NCBI GenBank assembly: GCA_020635905.1
Contig: JACJYV010000001.1
Location: 248,001 to 312,000 of the forward strand
Length of the DNA: 64,000 nucleotides
Reading direction: 5' to 3'
Source: Bacteroidia bacterium
GTDB lineage: Bacteria; Bacteroidota; Bacteroidia; J057; JADKCL01
In this document: one piece after another, positions 16,466 through 24,454 of the stretch
Position numbering within the stretch: position 1 is the stretch's first letter
How the letters are laid out: the number at the start of each line of letters is the position of its first letter
Made by a program: the position numbers and the translations under genes
Notes under the pieces: model-generated
The model's input: the letters and a program-made list of their open reading frames with translations, nothing else
Told to the model about the DNA's origin: nothing
The model's database searches: none

Positions 16466-17554
16466 TCACTTAGGCGCAATCCTCAACAAAAACACTCCCA
16501 ATCCAAAAAACAGAATATTGGGATACCAAACGGCCAGCCACGCAGGAAATTCATCCCCAACCATTGCCTGGCCTGCCACAACCAACGTCACGTACAAAAA
16601 GCTGAGTACCAGCCCGATCCCCAGTTGCAGGGCGGTTCCGCCCCGGCGTTTTTTGGTCGAAACGGAAAAACCAATCATGGTGAGCACCACGGCGGCAAAA
16701 GGATAGGCCCAGCGCTCGTATTTTTCAAGTATCAACTCGTCCACAATGTCTGAACCCCGGTCCGTCTCCAGACTGATGTACTCATAAAGTTTGTCAAGGG
16801 GGAGGGATTCGGCCCGCATTTCCTTCACATAAATATCGTCGGGAGTAAGGAGGAAAGTGGTATCAATTTCTTTATTAAAGACAATCGCCTCCGAGGTTGG
16901 GGTCAGGTAACGGGTATGGCAATCGTGCATGAGCCAGCGGGAACCGTCATGCACCCAGTTGATGCGGTCACAGTTGATTTTGGTAAGAATATCACCGTCT
17001 TTGACCCGCTCCATGGAGAAAATATAGCCCTCGTTGATCAGCTGATTGAAGGAGTAGATATAAACATAGGTCTCCGCGCCCTCTGCATCCCGTCCTACCT
17101 TGCGGTGGATGTTGATGTCGTCCATGACGCGCTTGGTCTTGAGATATTCGTATTCGAAATTTATTCGTTCCTCCGTGGCAATGGGCACCAGATAGGCATT
17201 CATGTAGAACGAAACTGCAGCCAGGAAAAGTCCCGTGCCAATGTAGGGCGCCAACAGCCTCCAAAAACTCACTCCACCACTCAGGATGGCCACAATTTCA
17301 GTGTTTTGGGTAAGGCGCGAAGTAAAGAATATTACTGCCAGAAATACACAAATCGGACTCAGCAGGTTCCCGTAGAAAAGCATAAAGTCCACGTAGTATT
17401 CAAAGATCAACTCATTCAAAGGAGGCTTTTTCTCGATGAAATCGTCGATTTTTTCCGCCACGTCAATCACCACAGACACCACCAGAAAGATCATCACAAT
17501 GAAGAGGAAAGTCCCCAGAAATTTTTTGATGATATAGCGGTCGATTTTGGTCAA
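16466..17554 (-). CDS. LptF/LptG-family LPS transport permease
   Basis: 362 aa. Three N-terminal membrane segments (about 11-35, 52-75, 98-120), a periplasmic jellyroll-like domain (about 125-270) and three C-terminal segments (about 280-300, 308-328, 335-355), as in LptF/LptG, which with LptB2 pull lipopolysaccharide out of the inner membrane. The start MTKIDRYIIKKFLGTF is the family start. The codon is TTG (17552-17554); no ATG is near. It lies directly against a 7-bp-period array. It is downstream of tgt on the same strand, a pairing often seen in this phylum. Confidence 0.9.
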   Translation of the reverse strand: MTKIDRYIIKKFLGTFLFIVMIFLVVSVVIDVAEKIDDFIEKKPPLNELIFEYYVDFMLFYGNLLSPICVFLAVIFFTSRLTQNTEIVAILSGGVSFWRLLAPYIGTGLFLAAVSFYMNAYLVPIATEERINFEYEYLKTKRVMDDINIHRKVGRDAEGAETYVYIYSFNQLINEGYIFSMERVKDGDILTKINCDRINWVHDGSRWLMHDCHTRYLTPTSEAIVFNKEIDTTFLLTPDDIYVKEMRAESLPLDKLYEYISLETDRGSDIVDELILEKYERWAYPFAAVVLTMIGFSVSTKKRRGGTALQLGIGLVLSFLYVTLVVAGQAMVGDEFPAWLAVWYPNILFFGLGVFLLRIAPK

Positions 17555-17555
17555 A

Positions 17556-17604
17556 ACAGTTTACTGTTTTCAGTTTACAGTTCTAAATTTTAAGTTCTGA
17601 GTTA
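17556..17604. repeat. 7-bp-period array, ACNGTTT family, upstream of the lptG-like gene
   Basis: Seven units in perfect register (first at 17556, then every 7 bp to 17604), changing gradually from ACAGTTT to TAAGTTC and TGAGTTA. It begins 1 bp from the TTG start of the permease gene. It is the longest array of its family in the window. Confidence 0.78.
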
Positions 17605-17719
17605 GACGATTACTTTAAAGAATATTTTATGGAGTAAAGATCAAAAAGTTTGGTGTAATTCTTCTTACACTTTGTGGTTTTCCAAAATTACCAGCATTTA
17701 TGGAACGACAAAATGCATT

Positions 17720-18850
17720 TTAAAGTCTCCTGGAAACATTTTCGACCATTTCTTTTTTCCAGGAGTTCCAATCGCCAGCCAGGATGTGCTTGCGGGCTTC
17801 GCCCACAAGCCAGAGGAAAAAATGCAGGTTGTGCAAACTTGCGATTTGATATCCCAGCAATTCCTTGGCTTTCAGCAGGTGACGCAGGTAAGCCTTGGTG
17901 TAGTACTGATCCACCCACAGGTCAGATTCGGGGTCTATGGGGGAATAATCTTTTTCGTACTTCTGGTTGATGAAATTGCGGAATCCGTGGCGCGAATAAA
18001 GGTGTCCGTGACGGGCATTGCGGGTTGGGAGAACGCAGTCAAACATATCCACTCCCCGGTCAATGCACTCCAGCAGATTTGCCGGGGTGCCGACGCCCAT
18101 GAGGTAACGGGGTTTGGAGGTGGGCAAAATCTCGCAAACCTGCTGGGTAATATCGTACATGATGTCGTGGGGTTCGCCCACTGAAAGTCCGCCAATGGCA
18201 TTGCCCTCAAAGTCCATTTCGGCAATGGTCTCCGCGGAAATCCGCCTCAATTCAGGATACACGCTGCCCTGCACAATGGGAAACAAGGCCTGGCTGTGTC
18301 CGTAAAGGGGTTCCAGCGTGTTGAAATAGACTTGAGCCCGTTTAGCCCAACGGTGGGTCATGTGCATGGAATCCTCTGCATATTTTCGCTCGCAGGGGTA
18401 CGGGGTACATTCGTCCAGCACCATCATGATATCAGAGCCAATCTGCCGCTGAATATCCATCACTTTTTCGGGCGTAAACAAGTGTTTGGAGCCATCCACA
18501 TGCGACTTAAAAACCGCGCCTTCCTCTGAAAGGTTGCGGATTGCAGACAAACTGTACACCTGAAATCCCCCGCTGTCGGTCAGAATGGGGCCATCCCAGT
18601 GCATGAATTTATGCAGGCCGCCAGCCCCTTCGATCACCTCCATCCCCGGACGCAGGTAGAGGTGATAGGTATTGCCGAGGATGATCTGGGCTTTGATTTC
18701 ATCGCGCAGCGCGGGTTGCCCGACCGCTTTGACCGTGGCTTTGGTGCCCACAGGCATGAAAATGGGAGTCAGAATTTCGCCGTGATCAGTCTGGAGCCGC
18801 CCGGCCCGGGCAGCTGAGTTGGGAACCGTGGTTTCGAGTGTAAATTTCAT
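17720..18850 (-). CDS. tgt: tRNA-guanine(34) transglycosylase
   Basis: 376 aa from the ATG at 18850 (MKFTLETTVPN). An upstream ATG at 18862 overlaps the -7 promoter box and is not used. Exchanges guanine 34 for a queuine precursor in tRNAs with GUN anticodons. Nucleophile and base-recognition motifs are present: TDSGGFQVYSL (about 96-106), GGLSVGEP (about 226-233) and DCVLPTRNARHG (about 274-285). The C-terminal zinc site (CxCxxC...H) is not conserved: the equivalent stretch reads DLWVDQYYTKAYLRHL, keeping only the later His in SLHNLHFF. This form seems common in Bacteroidota. Tgt precedes the lptG-like gene by about 165 bp. Confidence 0.95.
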   Translation of the reverse strand: MKFTLETTVPNSAARAGRLQTDHGEILTPIFMPVGTKATVKAVGQPALRDEIKAQIILGNTYHLYLRPGMEVIEGAGGLHKFMHWDGPILTDSGGFQVYSLSAIRNLSEEGAVFKSHVDGSKHLFTPEKVMDIQRQIGSDIMMVLDECTPYPCERKYAEDSMHMTHRWAKRAQVYFNTLEPLYGHSQALFPIVQGSVYPELRRISAETIAEMDFEGNAIGGLSVGEPHDIMYDITQQVCEILPTSKPRYLMGVGTPANLLECIDRGVDMFDCVLPTRNARHGHLYSRHGFRNFINQKYEKDYSPIDPESDLWVDQYYTKAYLRHLLKAKELLGYQIASLHNLHFFLWLVGEARKHILAGDWNSWKKEMVENVSRRL

Positions 18851-18859
18851 CTTGCAGGG

Positions 18860-18867
18860 CAAAGTTA
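18860..18867 (-). promoter_or_regulatory. -7 element for tgt
   Basis: Minus strand TAACTTTG, a perfect TAnnTTTG box, ending 9 bp before the ATG at 18850. The mRNA would start within a few bases of the start codon, so the transcript may be nearly leaderless. Confidence 0.5.
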
Positions 18868-19012
18868 CAATTCTGCACGAAATATGGGAGAGTTGGGTGG
18901 ATTTGTGACGGGGGAAAATTCTAAACGGAAAGGATGGATTATTTCTGATATTGCCAGGACGCCATGCTTACGGATTTCTTGTCAATTTCAAATCCAAACC
19001 AAAGAATCAAAA

Positions 19013-19636
19013 ATGGATCAGATTATGAACAGCTTTTCCAGGCATTTCGCAGGATTACTGTTTGCGATTTTTATGACTTCCATTGTAGGTCATGGGTGCA
19101 AAAAATCCACCAACGAACCCGAAAGTTCCGCAAAAGTACCATACAACCTGGAGAAGAATACCGTTCAGAGGGATTTCAAAATCTTTTATGGGAATTTTAC
19201 CAAGAAAAAATTAAATGAACTGGCAGCCCGGGATAAGCTGCTATTTTCTGAGGCGGAAACTGAGGTATTAAGAGAAGAAAATATCGCCCTGAGTATTAAG
19301 GAGCATTTTGAAATTATTAGTAGCAAAGATTCCGTCTGGGTTTTGGATAGTGATCCTGATCTCAGGAAATTTGGCAAGGAAAATCCATTTGGGATCAACA
19401 TTTCGGTCGAAAAGGGATTTATTCAAATCGAATTTGATATTATTGGAGAGGAAAATTGGTTTTGGATTGGAAAGGTTTTCCGCAAAAATAATGGCCTCGA
19501 ATTATTTTTATCTCCCCTGGATGGGTTTAGCGCAGGATTTTATGTGAGGCAACATGGAATTTTCAAAGTGAATCTATTGGGGGAAAAATATCCTTTGATC
19601 AGTTTAAATGGAATAATTTTGTATCGAAAAATTTAG
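19013..19636 (+). CDS. Hypothetical exported protein, possible lipoprotein
   Basis: 207 aa from the ATG at 19013; the longer frame from 18884 has no signal peptide. Residues 1-27 form a signal sequence ending in MTSIVGHGCKK, a weak lipobox with Cys at about residue 27. The rest has charged helices (about 60-100, ARDKLLFSEAETEVLREEN) followed by beta strands (about 105-207). I recognise no family. It is alone between the divergent tgt and the convergent SDR gene. Confidence 0.6.
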   Translation: MDQIMNSFSRHFAGLLFAIFMTSIVGHGCKKSTNEPESSAKVPYNLEKNTVQRDFKIFYGNFTKKKLNELAARDKLLFSEAETEVLREENIALSIKEHFEIISSKDSVWVLDSDPDLRKFGKENPFGINISVEKGFIQIEFDIIGEENWFWIGKVFRKNNGLELFLSPLDGFSAGFYVRQHGIFKVNLLGEKYPLISLNGIILYRKI

Positions 19637-19753
19637 ATGGTAGATGGTTCTGGATTGGGGCAGGATTTCCACCCCGAATTTTCCATCACGGTCTTTTCAG
19701 TTTAGGTGCTCGCAATTGGTTGTTGGGTTTTGGGTAATAGAATTGGGGATTGA

Positions 19754-20557
19754 TCAATTCACAGGATCTGCCTTGCGAACCACTTTGCGCAAGATCCCAG
19801 GGAAGAAGCGTTTGAGGTACACACCCAGCTTTTCACGGCTCTGGGCCACCAGAATCTCTGATTTTTGGTTGGCAATGCCGCGCACCATCTTTTTGGCCGC
19901 CACGGTCACGTCCATGCCGTCGGCGACGCCGCCATCCGTTTTATTGTACTGGGTGCCATCGCCCTTGAGGGCGTAAAGCCCAATGTCAGTCCTGACATAG
20001 CCGGGGGTGACGATGCTAACCCGGATGCCCTCATTGTAATATTCGGCGGCGAGCGCATCGTAAAAGCCTTGCAAGGCATGTTTGGCGGCACAATAGCCCG
20101 TCCGTTTGGGTGTGCCGATCTTGCCAGCCACGCTGCTGATCACGGAAATGTGTCCGCTTTGGCGGGCCAGCATGTCGGGCAATACCAGCTTGGTCAGGCT
20201 GACATAGCCGAAAAAATCCACCTCAAAGAGGCGGCGATAGGTTTCCATTTCCGTTTCCAACACTCCCGAACGCTGGCTGATGCCCCCGCAAAGCACGAGG
20301 TGGTCGATATGACCAAGGATTTGCAAGGCTTTTTGGGTCAGCTCAGGGTGGGTATCGTGCAGGGTGAGATCAAGAGGCAGGATTTCGGCGGTGGCACCCA
20401 GTTTGCGGCAGGCTTCAGCCACACGGTTGAGTTCTGCTTCGCGGCGGGCCGAAAGGAGGAGTTTGGCGCCCTGAGCAGCCATTTGCAAGGCCATGGCTTC
20501 GCCAATGCCAGCTGAGGCACCCACAAACCAGACCGTTTTGTTTTTGAAGGAAGGCAT
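19754..20557 (-). CDS. SDR-family NAD(P)-dependent oxidoreductase
   Basis: 267 aa classical short-chain dehydrogenase. Cofactor loop VGASAGIGEA (about 12-21, the TGxxxGIG motif), LCGGIS in place of the NNAG motif, catalytic Ser in VISSVAGKIG (about 138-147) and YxxxK in TGYCAAKHAL (about 152-161). The C-terminal SIVTPGYVRTDI gives the PG motif. Sequence resembles the group of DHRS7B-like or KDSR-like reductases acting on lipids, but the substrate is not known. A leader of about 340 bp precedes it, holding a 7-bp-period array and a strong hairpin. Confidence 0.88.
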   Translation of the reverse strand: MPSFKNKTVWFVGASAGIGEAMALQMAAQGAKLLLSARREAELNRVAEACRKLGATAEILPLDLTLHDTHPELTQKALQILGHIDHLVLCGGISQRSGVLETEMETYRRLFEVDFFGYVSLTKLVLPDMLARQSGHISVISSVAGKIGTPKRTGYCAAKHALQGFYDALAAEYYNEGIRVSIVTPGYVRTDIGLYALKGDGTQYNKTDGGVADGMDVTVAAKKMVRGIANQKSEILVAQSREKLGVYLKRFFPGILRKVVRKADPVN

Positions 20558-20582
20558 TTGGAAAGATAGGGATTTTTTGAAA

Positions 20583-20610
20583 ACGGTTTACGGTGTGCGG
20601 TTTACGGTTC
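20583..20610. repeat. 7-bp-period array, ACNGTTT family, upstream of the SDR gene
   Basis: Four units in register (20583, 20590, 20597, 20604), consensus ACGGTTT, 26 bp upstream of the SDR start codon. Confidence 0.72.
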
Positions 20611-20664
20611 TGAGGGGCGGGGATCGGGGTCATAGTATCAGGAAGAACGCCCATATAAAAAGAA

Positions 20665-20695
20665 AATCGCCCCTGACGTGCGTCGAGGGGCGATT
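20665..20695 (-). terminator. Terminator-like hairpin without an upstream gene (attenuator or sRNA end?)
   Basis: AATCGCCCCT (20665-20674) pairs with AGGGGCGATT (20686-20695), with an inner GACG/CGTC pair. On the minus strand it is followed by TTTTCTTTTT. There is no minus-strand gene upstream of it, so it either ends a small RNA or controls read-through into the SDR gene. Confidence 0.6.
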
Positions 20696-20915
20696 CTGTT
20701 AACTACTTATAAGAGAACACTTATTATCCACACTCAGGTTTACGTGGTTTCGGGCTTTTGGGTTCAGTCGGGAGAAAATTCTTTTGCAGATTTATTTAAT
20801 TCAATTCTGAGCATCCCAGACGACATTCTTCCCAATCCTGAAATTTTCAAAATTCGGGGAATGGAAATTTGTCTTATTTTGCATCTCAATCCAAAGGTGT
20901 CAAAAATCATTTCCC

Positions 20916-22010
20916 ATGAAAGAAGTCAATGAAAATAAGCAAGCCACGGTCCAGGACCTCAACGGAGAACAGCCTGAAGGAATGCGTTCCATGTCTCCTC
21001 CTGCTTTCCAGTTTGCCGGGGATGCAGACGGAGGTGGCTCCAACGGGGGCAATTCCGTTCAAATGAAAGGGGGGAATAATGCTCCCATTCAAAAGCAGGA
21101 TGCCACCACCCACGATGGGCCGGGAGTTTCAGCTGTCCCGGCCGACTGGTCGGCCCGGGTTGCTGCGGCTGCCACCCCTGCGGATCGTTTTGCCCTGATT
21201 GTTGAAGCTCTGGGTGCAGGGGTCACGATTACAGATCAAACGGCCGCTTCGGCTTCAGATACCTACCCGGTGACGGGGCACCTCGTGGCGCTGGGCGCAA
21301 ATAATGCCGTCAACTACGACGACAACCTCAACTCCAAAACTTCTCCTCCCACCGCCGCCCGCGGCGGCAGGTCTTTGGCAAATAATGGCGGATATACACT
21401 CCATTCAGGGGCAAACCATTATATCATTCTGGCCCGAACAGCACTGGACGGGGGTAATTTCTATCAAACCCGATTATTGCTTAACCACGAATTTGACCAC
21501 GTACGGCATGCAATGGCGGGTAGCACCCTGCAAGGGAATAATTCTGAGGTGGAAACCTGGACCACTACCTTTTGCCGGGATTTTCACCGCAGCTACGACA
21601 TTGGCACCCGGGGCGCCAACAGTTATATCCACAATTACCAGACGTTTTCGTCCCTCAATATGTATTACGGATTGGCTGGGGTCACGGCCGAGGTGCAGAC
21701 TGATTGCCGGACCCGTATTGCTGCCTATTATAACAGCACCCTCCGTACCCATGCGGCCAACCTGAAAGTTTTCAGATGGTGGATCAGAAGAAGTATGGAC
21801 GGCAGAAACAACCAACTGGCCAATGACCTTAACCGGGATCTGGGTTTGGGGATCACTACTGCCCAAGCCCTGGCCGATTACCGCCAGTTTCCCACGGCCG
21901 ATCTGGCCGGGGTGGCCTACCCGACTGCCATGGCAGTCGCTCCACCGCCGGCTCCGCCCGCCAGTGCACCAGCGACCCGTCCGGCCACGCCGCCTCCAGC
22001 TACTCCCTGA
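20916..22010 (+). CDS. Putative HExxH metallopeptidase resembling eCIS cargo
   Basis: 364 aa, no signal peptide. The first 75 residues are polar and Gly/Pro/Gln-rich with SPPAFQF (27-33) and VQMKG, the style of leader seen on DUF4157 and other proteins linked to extracellular contractile injection systems in Bacteroidota. A helical/beta domain follows. The motif HEFDHVRH (191-198) supplies His191, Glu192 and His195 of a gluzincin-type zinc site, and EVETW (211-215) offers the third ligand. A Tyr-rich helical region (about 215-300) and a Pro/Ala tail (about 340-364) close the protein. No eCIS structural genes are in the window. Peptidase activity and the delivery route are inferences. Confidence 0.65.
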   Translation: MKEVNENKQATVQDLNGEQPEGMRSMSPPAFQFAGDADGGGSNGGNSVQMKGGNNAPIQKQDATTHDGPGVSAVPADWSARVAAAATPADRFALIVEALGAGVTITDQTAASASDTYPVTGHLVALGANNAVNYDDNLNSKTSPPTAARGGRSLANNGGYTLHSGANHYIILARTALDGGNFYQTRLLLNHEFDHVRHAMAGSTLQGNNSEVETWTTTFCRDFHRSYDIGTRGANSYIHNYQTFSSLNMYYGLAGVTAEVQTDCRTRIAAYYNSTLRTHAANLKVFRWWIRRSMDGRNNQLANDLNRDLGLGITTAQALADYRQFPTADLAGVAYPTAMAVAPPPAPPASAPATRPATPPPATP

Positions 22011-22038
22011 TGATTTGAATTTGGGATAAATCTGAAAT

Positions 22039-22710
22039 TCAGGCCTTTTTTTTCCGGGTCAGAAATCCGGCTTTGCTCTCCTGCCCTTTAAGCAGGCGCC
22101 CGATATTTTCGCGGTGGGTAAAGCAGACCAGTCCTAACATGCACAGGCCCAGGCCAGCCAGGAGCCAGTTGATGCCCTCTCCCCCACTCAGGTCGCGGAT
22201 CAGCACAAATACGGGGAAACTCAGGGTGCCCAGCATGGAACTCAGGCTCACGTATTTGCTCAGCAAAAGCGTCGCGACAAATACCAGCAGGCATATCCCT
22301 GCGGCTGCGGGATTAACCACCAGCATGGTGCCCAGCAGGCAATTAATGCCTTTTCCGCCTTTAAAACCTGCAAATACAGGATAAATATGCCCCACTACGG
22401 CCACCAGGCCGGTCAAGAGCATTTGAAGTTCAAGAGGCTGATTGTTTCCAAAATACTCAATTTCGAGACCTGGCCTGGCCAGAATCCAGGGCAGGGCCGC
22501 GGCCAGCATGGCCTTGCCAATATCAATCACCTGGCAGGCGATGCCTGCGGCGGCTCCAAAATTGCGGAACATGTTGGTGCTGCCCGCATTACCCGAACCC
22601 AGAGTCCGCACATCCTTGCCAAAAAATGCCCGGCTGATCCATACTGCTGATGGAATGGAGCCCAATAAATAGGCTGTAACAATTAATAATGAACAATTAA
22701 TAATGAGCAA
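22039..22710 (-). CDS. plsY: Glycerol-3-phosphate acyltransferase PlsY
   Basis: 223 aa. Transfers the acyl group from acyl-phosphate to glycerol 3-phosphate, the first step of phosphatidic acid synthesis. The three motifs are present: YLLGSIPSAVWISR and LGSGNAGSTNMFRNFG (motif 1, about 14-52), GHIYPVFAGFKGGKGI (motif 2, about 106-121) and the C-terminal TM region ending FTHRENIGRLLKGQE (motif 3, about 195-209). The only start in reach is TTG at 22710, and codons 1-11 are made of a 14-bp (2 x 7) tandem repeat, so the first membrane helix is partly repeat-encoded. gpsA, which makes the substrate, lies 3 kb away. Confidence 0.95.
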   Translation of the reverse strand: MLIINCSLLIVTAYLLGSIPSAVWISRAFFGKDVRTLGSGNAGSTNMFRNFGAAAGIACQVIDIGKAMLAAALPWILARPGLEIEYFGNNQPLELQMLLTGLVAVVGHIYPVFAGFKGGKGINCLLGTMLVVNPAAAGICLLVFVATLLLSKYVSLSSMLGTLSFPVFVLIRDLSGGEGINWLLAGLGLCMLGLVCFTHRENIGRLLKGQESKAGFLTRKKKA

Positions 22711-22713
22711 TTT
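22679..22713. repeat. 7-bp-period array forming the start of plsY
   Basis: ACAATTA and ATAATGA alternate twice (22679-22706), then GCAATTT. The TTG start of plsY (22708-22710) lies in the last unit and the rest encodes its first residues. Confidence 0.72.
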
Positions 22714-22762
22714 TTTTAGGAGAGGTTAGATGGTGAGATGAAGAATGTCCCAGATAGGCATA

Positions 22763-22784
22763 GAGACAAGGAATGCCTTGTCTC
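22763..22784. repeat. REP-like palindrome 1
   Basis: GAGACAAGG (22763-22771) and CCTTGTCTC (22776-22784) pair perfectly over 9 bp with loop AATG. The TAGAGAC edge resembles the GTAGAGAC...GTCTCTAC palindromes known as REP elements in cyanobacteria and some Bacteroidota. Confidence 0.6.
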
Positions 22785-22821
22785 CAACTCCAAAGGTAAA
22801 AAAAACTGTTTTTTACAAGTA

Positions 22822-22841
22822 AGGCTACGATAAGTCGTAGC
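22822..22841. repeat. REP-like palindrome 2 (or nuoD terminator)
   Basis: GGCTACGA (22822-22829) and TCGTAGCC (22834-22841), a perfect 8-bp stem with loop TAAG. A second AAAAAA/TTTTTT hairpin lies at about 22800-22814, so on the minus strand this group could end the nuoD transcript. Confidence 0.55.
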
Positions 22842-22857
22842 CCCACAGTTATCTTCA

Positions 22858-22885
22858 TTGAAGCTTGAAGCACGAAGCTCGCAGC
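22858..22885. repeat. 7-bp-period array, GAAGC family, after nuoD
   Basis: Four units in register (22858, 22865, 22872, 22879), consensus NNGAAGC. It ends 11 bp before the nuoD stop codon at 22897. The array at 42233-42281 has related units. Confidence 0.68.
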
Positions 22886-22896
22886 TCAAAAACGTC

Positions 22897-24198
22897 TTAC
22901 TTATCCGCTTCGCCCATTACAGGGTCGATGGAGCCAATCAGCACCACGGTGTCGGCGATCATTGCGCCTTCCATGATTTTCTCCAGTCCTTGCAGGTTGG
23001 TGAAGGAAGGACTGTTGATCTTGCAGCGCCAGGGCGAACCTGTGCCGTCTGACATGATGTGGAAGCCAAGTTCGCCTTTGGGGCTCTCGATGGCATGATA
23101 TACTTCCACTCCTTTGGGCGGACATACCCCCACGTCAGTCATCATGAAGTCGTGGATCAGGCCTTCCATGGAGTAATAGATTTCGTTTTTGGAGGCGTAA
23201 GTGGCTTTGGCGTCGTCGGCACGGATATCGCCTTTGGGCACTTTGGCCAGCAATTGCTTGATGATCTTGATCGATTCCAGCATTTCGTCGTGACGCACCA
23301 GATAACGGGCATAGCAATCGCCTTCTTCACGAATCACCACATCAAAATCGAGCTGATCATAGACCATGTAAGGCTCAAAGCGACGGTGGTCGTGGGCCAC
23401 ACCCGAGGCCCGCAGAGAGGGACCCGTGAGACCGTAGTCGATAGCGTCAGCCTTGGTAATATGTCCCACATCAATCACCCGACGGAGGAAAATGGCATTT
23501 TTAGCCAGCATTTTGCGCCAGCTTGCCAGTTCTTTTTCAAATTTTTTCAGCCAATTGCCAATGTGGTCAAGCACGCTCTGATCCACATCAAACTGCAGGC
23601 CGCCAATGCGGCTGTGGGATACGGTGAAACGTACACCCGCAAATTTGTCAAAGATATCGTAGAGAAATTCCCGCTCGCGGAAGGTCCACATAAACATGGA
23701 GATGGCGCCAGAGTCCATCACCATGGTACCCAGCCACAAGAGGTGAGCTGAGATACGGGCCAGTTCGCAGGCCAGGGTGCGAAGCCACTGGGCCCGCAGG
23801 GGTACCTCAATGCCGGCTGCTTTTTCCACGGCCAGACAGAAAGCCACGTTATTGGAATAGGGAGAAAGGTAATCCATGCGGTCTGTGTAGGGCATGAATT
23901 CCTGATAAGTCTTGTGTTCGGCGATTTTTTCGACCCCGCGGTGCAGGTAACCCACGTCCAGCACGCATTTTTCGATCTTTTCCCCGTCGAGTTTCAGCAC
24001 GCAACGCAATACCCCGTGGGTAGCAGGGTGCTGAGGCCCCAGGTTGAGCACCATCTCCGTGTTGAGCGGATCGCCGTCTTTTTTGCTCACATCCACTGAG
24101 GTGTGCTTATTTTCCAGGCGACGGTAGATGGCTTCCTGATGTTTGGGGAAAAACTTGGGTTTAACTTTCTTTTTTATGTCGAAAACGGGCTGTTCCAT
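22897..24198 (-). CDS. nuoD: NADH-quinone oxidoreductase subunit D
   Basis: 433 aa, the 49-kDa subunit of respiratory complex I, at the quinone-binding junction with the membrane arm. Clear signatures: LNLGPQHPATHGVLR (about 51-65), DVGYLHRGVEKIAE, YTDRMDYLSPYSNN, DVGHITKADAIDYGLTGPSLRASG and the C-terminal SPKGELGFHIMSDGTGSPWRCKINSPSF. The end reads GSIDPVMGEADK, close to the usual GSLDxVMGExDR. The N-terminal tail of about 40 basic residues is longer than in E. coli-type NuoD. It is isolated: neither nuoC nor nuoE flank it. Confidence 0.97.
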   Translation of the reverse strand: MEQPVFDIKKKVKPKFFPKHQEAIYRRLENKHTSVDVSKKDGDPLNTEMVLNLGPQHPATHGVLRCVLKLDGEKIEKCVLDVGYLHRGVEKIAEHKTYQEFMPYTDRMDYLSPYSNNVAFCLAVEKAAGIEVPLRAQWLRTLACELARISAHLLWLGTMVMDSGAISMFMWTFREREFLYDIFDKFAGVRFTVSHSRIGGLQFDVDQSVLDHIGNWLKKFEKELASWRKMLAKNAIFLRRVIDVGHITKADAIDYGLTGPSLRASGVAHDHRRFEPYMVYDQLDFDVVIREEGDCYARYLVRHDEMLESIKIIKQLLAKVPKGDIRADDAKATYASKNEIYYSMEGLIHDFMMTDVGVCPPKGVEVYHAIESPKGELGFHIMSDGTGSPWRCKINSPSFTNLQGLEKIMEGAMIADTVVLIGSIDPVMGEADK

Positions 24199-24310
24199 GA
24201 ATCAAGATTTTATCTGCTTCGAATTTAAGCATCCTGTTTAAATTAACAATACACATTGGGGTTAAGTTTGGGGAAAGGCAGGTTTTTTGGGATTGGAAGG
24301 CAGATTTGAT

Positions 24311-24454
24311 TTAATTTCCCTGTAGCCTGATAAGCTTTTCTTTGATCCAGTTCAAAATTTCATCAAACTTCATTTGCCCGGAGGCGATGGCAATCACGAA
24401 ATCGTACTTTTCGTTTTCAGTTATTGCCAATCCCCACCCAAGCTCATTTCGCAA
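24311..24454 (-). CDS. Possible small ORF or frameshifted tail
   Basis: A frame of about 48 codons with protein-like composition (WGLAITENEKYDFVIAIAS, then MKFDEILNWIKEKL). It has no ATG at its head, only TTG at 24454, and overlaps the end of the 62-aa gene by 11 bp in the +1 frame. It may be the true C-terminus of that gene after a frameshift, a translationally coupled small protein, or noise. Confidence 0.35.
   Translation of the reverse strand: MRNELGWGLAITENEKYDFVIAIASGQMKFDEILNWIKEKLIRLQGN

Larger units (their letters stand above)
20558..20915. other. 358-bp divergent intergenic region
   Basis: From left to right: a 7-bp-period array (20583-20610), a strong terminator-like hairpin oriented for the minus strand (20665-20695), then AT-rich DNA with no recognisable gene. 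A near-match TTATTTTG at about 20872 could be the -7 box for the plus-strand gene at 20916. Confidence 0.5.

Noticed and set aside
16365..16706. Plus-strand frame of 113 codons after the RelE-like gene
   Set aside because: Most of it is antisense of the lptG-like gene and its start lies inside the toxin gene.
23059..23751. Plus-strand frame of 230 codons
   Set aside because: Antisense of nuoD, whose conserved motifs fix the coding strand.
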